A DNA stretch of 9,134 nucleotides from Deinococcus seoulensis. Its GTDB lineage: Bacteria > Deinococcota > Deinococci > Deinococcales > Deinococcaceae. The translations under genes were made by a program, and so were the position numbers. How positions within the stretch are numbered: position 1 is the stretch's first letter; every line of letters starts with the position of its first letter. Positions 4,351-9,134 of the stretch are shown piece after piece. The notes beneath the pieces were generated by a model that was not told the DNA's origin, did no database searches, and saw only the letters and a program-made list of their open reading frames with translations. Where the stretch lies: NCBI RefSeq assembly GCF_014648115.1, contig NZ_BMQM01000058.1, positions 1 through 9,134 on the forward strand, written 5' to 3'.

Positions 4351-7188
4351 TTACTGTGTTTTTTGTGGTTTTCGCTTCGGCTTCTTTGCCTGCGTCTCTA
4401 GCGTTGGGGCCAGCGCCTGATACGCGGCCAGCAGGTGCGCCACCCGTTGCGCCTCAGTGTTGCCTGCCCGGATGCCCAGGGCCGCCTCCACAGCGCGGTC
4501 TAATGCGTTGTGTGCGGCGCGCAGGTCAGCAGGCATCAGCAGCGGGTCGTACAGCTGGGCCAGCGAAGAGTCCGGGTGAGCAGCGCGGGCGTCCAGAACG
4601 GCCTGGGCCGCCTCCTCGATGACCTGCACCTGACGCGGCCGCAGCGCCGCGCGGTCAGGCCAGGGGAACGTGTTGTACACAACGTCCTTCGTATAGCTGT
4701 AGTCGGATTTCAGGCGGCCGCCAACCAACCGCATCCAGTCCATATGCACGCGTGACTGAATCAGGCCAAAGTGCACCAGGTCGGCGTCTGGAATCATGTA
4801 CAGCTTATTGTTCACCACAGTGCTGCTGTCCAGATAGGCGACCGGCACATACTCCCGCCGTTCGCTGCTAAATCCTGGCACGACTAAGTAGCGCTCAGGC
4901 AGTCTCCGGTCCCGGAAGAGCGCCGGGGACTGGGCCATTCTGCGCGTTCCTGCGTCTACGCTATCCAGCCGCCACTGGCGCGTCGAATCGACGCGGGCAC
5001 ATACATGGGGCAGCGTCGCCAGAACAGCCGGACTGACGCCTTCCAACCAGAGGCAGAACCTCTCGCCGCCATTCAGGAACGTCTTAGCGTCCAGCAGTGG
5101 GCGCACGTAGGGCGCGGCGTTCTCCTCTGCGGCCAGCAGTTCGTCGCGCTCCTCACGGGTCAGCAGCAGATTCCCGCCGTCCAGCGGCATGTTCCCGAAG
5201 TGGATAGGCGGCACGCCAGTTCGCAGGGGTGCCTGCGCCTTCCTGACGATGACAGGCGGCGCGTCTGCCAGATACGGGCCGATCTGCTGTGCGTGAACCT
5301 CCACGGGATCAGCGGCAGGCCTGCTATACGTGAACAGGCGGCGCGGTCTGCGCGCTGCCTGCGACGCGGGTTCCATCTGAATAATGACTACATGCACGGC
5401 GGCCTGTCCTGGCGCGTCGTTGCTCCATTTGAATGTCCTGTGTGCTGCTGTGATGGTTAGACCCAGCTCCCCCAGAATGCCGGTCCAGAGCGGCGCAACC
5501 TGTTCCCCCTGGGTGACGCTATTTGTGCTCACCAGAGCAGCGCGTACATCGACCTGCGCCCGCATTTCGGCGGACAGGCGCATGGTCTCGCGGAGCAGAC
5601 GGGCACTGCGGATATACCAGGCAGCTACGTAGTCCAGCACGCCGCTGTCCTTCACGCCGGGGAAATCCCGCACCACCTGGGCGCGCTGCGGCGCGCTCAT
5701 CTTCTTGCCGCCGATGAACGGCGGATTCCCCAGCACGTACACGCCACGCAGTCCCGCCAGATGCTGCTCCAGCTCCAGGTGTTCTACCCAGTCCGTTTCG
5801 AGCGCGTCGGCGTGTCGGATGTGGGCACCGTGTGACAGCGGAAGGCGCACGAACGACTGGCCCAGCCGTTGGCTCGCCTCGCGGTTCATCTGGTGGTCTG
5901 CCAGCCACAGCGCCACGCGGGCGATTTGCGCGGCAAATTCATCCAGCTCAATGCCGTAGAACTGCTCGACGTTCACGCGCAACAGCTGGTCAATGTCCAG
6001 CACCTGGCGGCCGTTCATCATCTCTGCCAGCGCGTCCAGTTCCAGACGCCGCAGTTCGCGGAATGCCACCAGCAGGAAGTTACCTGATCCGCAGGCCGGG
6101 TCCAGGAATCGCAGCGTAGGCAATGCGTCCAGGAACTGCTGCAAGCGGCGGCGGTCCCCCCTCGCGGATTCTCGCTGGGCCTTCAACTCGTCCAGGAACA
6201 GTGGGCCTATCGCGCGCAGAATGTTGGTTTCGCTCGTATAGTGCGCCCCCAGGTGGGCGCGCTGCTGCGGGTCCATGACACCCTGGAACATGCTGCCGAA
6301 GATCGCTGGGCTGACCTGCGACCAGTCCAGGCGGCAGGCGTCCAACAGTAGGCGGCGCATCTCTGGACTGAACTCGGCCGGCCGCAACGTCTCTGCGAAC
6401 AGCGCGCCGTTGACATGCGGGAACACCTTGAATTTTGCAGGGAGCTGCGCCTGGCGGCGATCACGGGGGGTATTCAGGGTCTCAAACAGCCGCATCAGCA
6501 TGAACCCTAGATTCTCGCCGTCTGTGCGGGTTTCGTCCTCTAGCAGATCGCGGAACAGGCCGTTCTGATCCCACAGCCCAGCGCGGTCTCCGAACAGCAC
6601 GAACAACAGCCGGACCAGCAGCAGCTCCAGGTCGTGGCCCGTGTATCCGGCGGCGCGCAGCTCATCGTGTAGTGCGGCCATTTTTCGGGCGGCCTGCACG
6701 TTCACGGGCGCGGCGTCCTCACGGCGGCGCAACTCGCGGGCGATCAGGAACCCGAACCGCTCGACGCGCTGGGGGAGGCGAATCAGGGGGAATTCATCAC
6801 TGGTGCTGGTGTCGCGGTCGTACAGGTGCAGCCGTTCATAATCGCTGACCACCACCCAGCGCGGGCGTTCGTGTTCCTCCAGCACGTCCACGTAGTCCAA
6901 CGCCTGCTGTAGCGCTGCCTGTAGATCGCGGCCCCTGCTTTTGTGCTCGGCTAGCAGCTGGCCGGGAATCAGCATGTCAATCCGTCCACGACCACTGCCG
7001 GTTTGCAGGCCGGTTACGCGGCGTTCAAATTCCGCGATCTGGCGCGCGTCCAGACCGAACACGTTCAGGAACTCCGTCCAGAACCCCTGCGCGCCTGCCT
7101 GCTCCCGCTCCTCATCTGACCAGCGCGCAGCGAACTGCGCTGCCCTCGTTCGGATTTCGTTCCAGTCCAGCCCTATGTCCGTCGTCAT
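4351..7188 (-). CDS. MmeI-like single-chain restriction-modification enzyme (type IIL/IIG)
   Basis: The 945-aa protein joins nuclease, DNA adenine methyltransferase and target recognition in one chain, as in MmeI (about 919 aa). The N-terminal nuclease motif is RIDMLIPGQLLAEHK, D71-x9-E81-x-K83, the same pattern as in MmeI. The methyltransferase part has a motif X-like GAHYTSE (314-320), the SAM-binding motif I FLDPACGSGN (361-370) and catalytic motif IV NPPF (488-491), which indicates N6-adenine methylation. The target recognition domain lies in the later part, about 600-850, and the tail is lysine-rich (KKPKRKPQK). Enzymes of this family recognise a short asymmetric site, methylate one strand and cut at a fixed distance of about 20 bases to one side. 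The specificity cannot be read by eye. All motifs look intact. The ATG overlaps the stop of the upstream gene (ATGA), with GGGGGGA as ribosome binding site. Confidence 0.92.
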   Translation of the reverse strand: MTTDIGLDWNEIRTRAAQFAARWSDEEREQAGAQGFWTEFLNVFGLDARQIAEFERRVTGLQTGSGRGRIDMLIPGQLLAEHKSRGRDLQAALQQALDYVDVLEEHERPRWVVVSDYERLHLYDRDTSTSDEFPLIRLPQRVERFGFLIARELRRREDAAPVNVQAARKMAALHDELRAAGYTGHDLELLLVRLLFVLFGDRAGLWDQNGLFRDLLEDETRTDGENLGFMLMRLFETLNTPRDRRQAQLPAKFKVFPHVNGALFAETLRPAEFSPEMRRLLLDACRLDWSQVSPAIFGSMFQGVMDPQQRAHLGAHYTSETNILRAIGPLFLDELKAQRESARGDRRRLQQFLDALPTLRFLDPACGSGNFLLVAFRELRRLELDALAEMMNGRQVLDIDQLLRVNVEQFYGIELDEFAAQIARVALWLADHQMNREASQRLGQSFVRLPLSHGAHIRHADALETDWVEHLELEQHLAGLRGVYVLGNPPFIGGKKMSAPQRAQVVRDFPGVKDSGVLDYVAAWYIRSARLLRETMRLSAEMRAQVDVRAALVSTNSVTQGEQVAPLWTGILGELGLTITAAHRTFKWSNDAPGQAAVHVVIIQMEPASQAARRPRRLFTYSRPAADPVEVHAQQIGPYLADAPPVIVRKAQAPLRTGVPPIHFGNMPLDGGNLLLTREERDELLAAEENAAPYVRPLLDAKTFLNGGERFCLWLEGVSPAVLATLPHVCARVDSTRQWRLDSVDAGTRRMAQSPALFRDRRLPERYLVVPGFSSERREYVPVAYLDSSTVVNNKLYMIPDADLVHFGLIQSRVHMDWMRLVGGRLKSDYSYTKDVVYNTFPWPDRAALRPRQVQVIEEAAQAVLDARAAHPDSSLAQLYDPLLMPADLRAAHNALDRAVEAALGIRAGNTEAQRVAHLLAAYQALAPTLETQAKKPKRKPQKTQ

Positions 7189-7649
7189 TCGTCCCCCCGT
7201 GTGGCGGCATCGTAGTGCGTGGAGTCGTTCCGCGCCTCCTCAGATACGGGTCTGAACCTCGCCAATGCAGGTCTAATCGCACTCCCGTCATTGCTAGTAT
7301 TGCTAGCACTATTAGCAGTGCTGGTTATATCGGGTGCTGCGGTATTGCTGGCATTGCTGTCACTACTATCACTTACGCTGTGAACCGTTCCAGGCGTGCG
7401 GTTGACTGCCACGCTGCGCCAGACCTGGCGCACAATCCGGCCGACGGCGACCAGGCGCACGCCTGCCAGTTGCAGGTCTGCCTGGTCGTCACCCCATGCG
7501 GCGCGCGCCAGGCCTGCTGCCTGCTTGCTGCTGGTGATCGCCTGCACCTGAGCTGCAAGGTCGCGGGCGCTGGTCGCGGCCAGTTCGTGGGTGACGCTGT
7601 TCCAGGTCAGTGCGTACAGGCGGGCTGCGGTGGTTTCGCGCGTGTTCAT
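7185..7649 (-). CDS. Uncharacterised 154-aa protein coupled to the MmeI-like gene
   Basis: I do not recognise this protein. Residues 1-80 look folded and mostly helical (ARLYALTWNSVTHELAATSA; LQLAGVRLVAVGRIVRQVWR). Residues about 86-123 are a low-complexity Ser/Asn/Asp/Thr stretch, probably disordered, encoded by imperfect 9-bp repeats. No signal peptide, membrane segment or clear helix-turn-helix is seen. It is a real gene by context: its ATG overlaps the stop of the preceding gene and its stop overlaps the ATG of the restriction-modification gene, both as ATGA, and GGAG precedes it. Strict coupling suggests a role with the enzyme, such as control of its level or activity. That is inference. 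Confidence 0.7.
   Translation of the reverse strand: MNTRETTAARLYALTWNSVTHELAATSARDLAAQVQAITSSKQAAGLARAAWGDDQADLQLAGVRLVAVGRIVRQVWRSVAVNRTPGTVHSVSDSSDSNASNTAAPDITSTANSASNTSNDGSAIRPALARFRPVSEEARNDSTHYDAATRGDE
7290..7361. repeat. Imperfect 9-bp repeats (ATTGCTAGC type) inside the 154-aa gene
   Basis: ATTGCTAGT and ATTGCTAGC stand in tandem at 7290-7307, and ATTGCTGGC and ATTGCTGTC in tandem at 7344-7361. Degenerate units lie between them (for example ATTAGC). They encode the Ser/Asn-rich part of the protein. The TGCTAGCA core is shared with the repeats upstream of parA (TAGAACTGCTAGCA). Confidence 0.55.
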
Positions 7650-8572
7650 TCGGGGGTCTCCTCTGGAACGGGTTCAGAGTTCAGGTGGGGGGCTGCGTGC
7701 ATGGCGCGCATGCGCGCGGCTGTGCTTCTTTTGACCTCGCCGCGCACGCGTCCTGCGGCTGCCAGGTGATCGGCCAGCGTCTCTGGCGGATCGGCGTACA
7801 TCACGGGGAACGACGACATGAACGGCAGGGCGCTGGTACGCAGCGGGTCCACCGCCTCGCCGCGCTTGATCCGCTCGCGCAAGGCACGCGCGGTCGGCGT
7901 CTGGTTCGTGCGCCAGGTCTGGCGCGCGCTGGTCATCACCTCGGCCAGCTGGCGGCGATATGCGCCGGTCATCGGCAGTGAACTGTATGCACCAATCAGC
8001 TGCTGCAACCCGTGCGCGGGACCGCGCGCGGCGGCGTCCATCCGGGCACGCAGCAGGGTCAGAGAACGGGGGCACAACTGCCATTCCCAGGTCACAGGTA
8101 CAGGGCCTTTTCGGGACTCGCCGCGCTTCCAGGGACGACGTGTGGCGACCAGGTGGAACTCCGCAGAATCGTCAGGGTAAAGGTTCACTCTGACTGGCTT
8201 ATGTCGGCCGTCTTGCATGCGCTCGCCTTCCAGATTTTCGGTCCCCAGCAGCAGGAACCGGAAGGTGGTTGTGTAGCCCTTCGGATCGTTCCGAACAGGC
8301 CAAATAAATAAGACTGCGGCGGCTTCTCCGGCCGCTTTATTTCGGTGTCGCGTTACCCGGTCCAGGTGCGTGGAATGCTGCCCGCTGAGCTTGGCAACCA
8401 GACCCAGAATTTTGTCTGCTGGCACCTCGCCGCCAACGTGCCAGATGTACCCTGCGCGCACCCGGCGCGCGATGTCGAACAGCAGCGCCTGCGCTGTCAG
8501 GTGTAGACGCTGAGTGCGTGCGATCTCCAGGCCGTCAGGTGGGCTGGATGGTGGTTGGGGAACAGGGGACAT
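7646..8572 (-). CDS. Uncharacterised 308-aa protein, first gene of the restriction-modification operon
   Basis: I cannot assign this protein to a named family. It appears soluble, with a Pro-rich N-terminus, a mixed region containing YIWHVGGEVPADKILGLVAK and AAAVLFIWPV, a strand-rich middle (TTTFRFLLLGTEN; VRVNLYPDDSAEFHLVATR) and a helical, Arg/Ala-rich C-terminal half. No catalytic motif, zinc site or membrane segment is obvious. The ATG at 8572 is preferred because TACAAC stands six bases upstream, as for the leaderless parA. A GTG at 8605 would add 11 residues but has no better signal. The stop overlaps the next ATG (ATGA). Being first in a coupled operon with an MmeI-like enzyme suggests a defence or regulatory partner, but a passenger plasmid function is possible. 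Confidence 0.7.
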   Translation of the reverse strand: MSPVPQPPSSPPDGLEIARTQRLHLTAQALLFDIARRVRAGYIWHVGGEVPADKILGLVAKLSGQHSTHLDRVTRHRNKAAGEAAAVLFIWPVRNDPKGYTTTFRFLLLGTENLEGERMQDGRHKPVRVNLYPDDSAEFHLVATRRPWKRGESRKGPVPVTWEWQLCPRSLTLLRARMDAAARGPAHGLQQLIGAYSSLPMTGAYRRQLAEVMTSARQTWRTNQTPTARALRERIKRGEAVDPLRTSALPFMSSFPVMYADPPETLADHLAAAGRVRGEVKRSTAARMRAMHAAPHLNSEPVPEETPE

Positions 8573-8578
8573 ACACCC

Positions 8579-8584
8579 GTTGTA
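8579..8584 (-). promoter_or_regulatory. -10 box (TACAAC) for the restriction-modification operon
   Basis: Read on the minus strand, TACAAC ends six bases before the ATG at 8572 and suggests a leaderless mRNA. The -35 region (about 8602-8607) is not a good match, and two 13-bp repeats lie just upstream of it. Confidence 0.45.
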
Positions 8585-8611
8585 GCCGGACACGTTGTGG
8601 CGCACGTTCGG

Positions 8612-8637
8612 CGTGTGGTTACACCGTGTGGTTACAC
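8612..8637. repeat. Two perfect tandem 13-bp repeats, operator candidate
   Basis: CGTGTGGTTACAC occurs twice without a gap. Each unit holds a small dyad, GTGT-GGTT-ACAC. The pair sits 28 bp upstream of the proposed -10 of the restriction-modification operon, where an activator or repressor could bind. Iterons or a nicking site are alternatives; no relaxase is encoded here. Confidence 0.6.
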
Positions 8638-8692
8638 GCGTTGGAATCCGTAGGTCTGTAACTGAACTTTATGAATGTTGCTTTGCGAGGGA

Positions 8693-8731
8693 CTTTTGGG
8701 GGGTCCGGGGGGCTTGCCCCCACATCAAAAG
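8693..8731. other. G-rich nested inverted repeat
   Basis: CTTTTG (8693-8698) and CAAAAG (8726-8731) enclose two runs of six G and one run of five C (8707-8721 folds as GGGGG/CCCCC). It may be a transcription terminator, a replication or nicking structure, or the start of the structured region. Confidence 0.4.
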
Positions 8732-8813
8732 CCGTTCCGCTGGTGCGACTCTCCAGGTGGTGTTCGCGCTTCGCTGCCGAAGACTCCCGCCCTTGCCGGG
8801 GTGGCCTTCACAC

Positions 8814-8861
8814 CGCTCTAGTCGTGTGCGCGTAATGGCGCTGGCACGACTGGGAAGAGCG
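8814..8861. other. Long interrupted stem-loop in the gene-free region
   Basis: CGCTCT-AGTCGTG-T-GCGC on the left pairs with GCGC-TGG-CACGACT-GGGA-AGAGCG on the right, around the loop GTAATG (8832-8837). That is 17 pairs with only right-hand bulges. It could form a cruciform in DNA or a helix of the neighbouring large RNA. Confidence 0.5.
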
Positions 8862-8917
8862 CCGGGGATTAATCTCCTCGATCGACTCAATGAACTCAGA
8901 TTCAGGCCGCGCACTAT

Positions 8918-8943
8918 GGGCCGTGTTGCATAACAAATCAGAA
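8918..8943. mobile_element. Possible solitary insertion-sequence end
   Basis: GGCCGTGTTGCATAAC followed by AAATCAGA resembles, from memory, the terminal repeats of IS5/IS903-type elements (GGCTTTGTTGAATAAATC). No matching inverted copy and no transposase are present, so at most this is a scar. Confidence 0.15.
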
Positions 8944-8966
8944 TGTAGGGCGACCAGGAATGAATG

Positions 8967-9064
8967 CCGCGCGGGGTCATAACCGCGTGGAATTGACATG
9001 AATGAAGCGGGTGTAAAACCTGCCGCCGACAGCCTTGCCCTGACGGGATTAAGGGGCTGGCGGC
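8967..9064 (+). ncRNA. Likely 5' portion of the large structured RNA (two stem-loops before the junction)
   Basis: An 8-bp stem spans 8967-8990: CCGCGCGG pairs with CCGCGTGG around GGTCATAA. One of its pairs is G-U and forms only in + strand RNA. A longer helix follows: GCCGCC (9022-9027) and AGCC (9031-9034) pair with GGCT-GGCGGC (9055-9064), with CCC-TGAC-GGG (9038-9047) at the tip. About 36 bases later the core at position 1 begins. A TTGACA at 8993-8998 with TAAAAC at 9014-9019 (15-bp spacer) could be a promoter, but it would cut into the second helix, so the true 5' end is uncertain. Confidence 0.5.
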
Positions 9065-9100
9065 TGCCACACCGTATCTACTTATGAGCGAAACCCGAAC

Positions 9101-9134
9101 AAAAAAATGGGGGGAACTCTAGGCGTCAACCGGA
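9101..9134. repeat. Terminal overlap of a circular molecule (right copy)
   Basis: Exact second copy of bases 1-34. On the circle these are the same bases, so position 9100 is followed by position 1. Confidence 0.9.

Noticed and set aside
3942..4622. Open frames on the + strand between rep and the MmeI-like gene
   Set aside because: They lack ribosome binding sites and family features. The first overlaps the antisense RNA and the other runs antisense into the MmeI-like gene.
8612..8637. MOBV-type nicking site (oriT)
   Set aside because: GTGTGGTTACAC loosely resembles such sites, but no relaxase with the expected histidine motifs is encoded, and the tandem arrangement fits an operator better.
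1..9134. 34-bp terminal direct repeat as transposon ends or target duplication
   Set aside because: The repeats are direct and lie exactly at the sequence ends with no transposase beside them. Circular overlap explains them better.
1..9134. tRNA genes
   Set aside because: No T-arm GGTTCGAnTCC with a matching acceptor stem was found on either strand by eye.

Overview
This window looks like a complete small circular plasmid written out linearly. The first 34 bases recur exactly as the last 34 (9101-9134), so the natural reading is a circle of about 9,100 bp cut at an arbitrary point. It is GC-rich. Several genes have a -10-like hexamer six bases before the start codon and no Shine-Dalgarno sequence, which suggests leaderless mRNAs. 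That habit, with the gene content and protein style, fits Deinococcus or a relative. The taxonomic call is inference; no sequence here proves it.

Layout on the circle. (1) Positions ~8640 through 9100/1 to ~740 hold no credible protein gene but a dense series of stem-loops with purine-rich loops on the + strand. I read this as one very large structured non-coding RNA, at least ~660 nt and perhaps over 800 nt, running across the contig junction. (2) 905-1606 (+) is a small serine recombinase, probably the plasmid resolvase. (3) 1608-2706 (+) is a partition cassette: direct repeats at the promoter, a ParF-sized ParA and a ribbon-helix-helix centromere-binding partner. (4) 2756-4080 is the replicon: a ColE2-type Rep protein on the minus strand, an AT-rich palindrome just after it as candidate origin, and a roughly 100-nt RNA encoded opposite the rep leader, complete with extended -10 and terminator, as candidate copy-number regulator. 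(5) 4351-8572 (minus strand) is a tightly coupled three-gene operon: an unknown 308-aa protein, an unknown 154-aa protein and a 945-aa single-chain MmeI-like (type IIL) restriction-modification enzyme. Each junction is an ATGA overlap.

The replication, partition and resolution genes maintain the plasmid, and the restriction-modification operon is its cargo (self-preservation and phage defence). No relaxase, conjugation gene, antibiotic resistance gene, tRNA, CRISPR or intact insertion sequence is visible.

The parts most likely to be new are the giant structured RNA and the two uncharacterised proteins translationally coupled to the MmeI-like enzyme.
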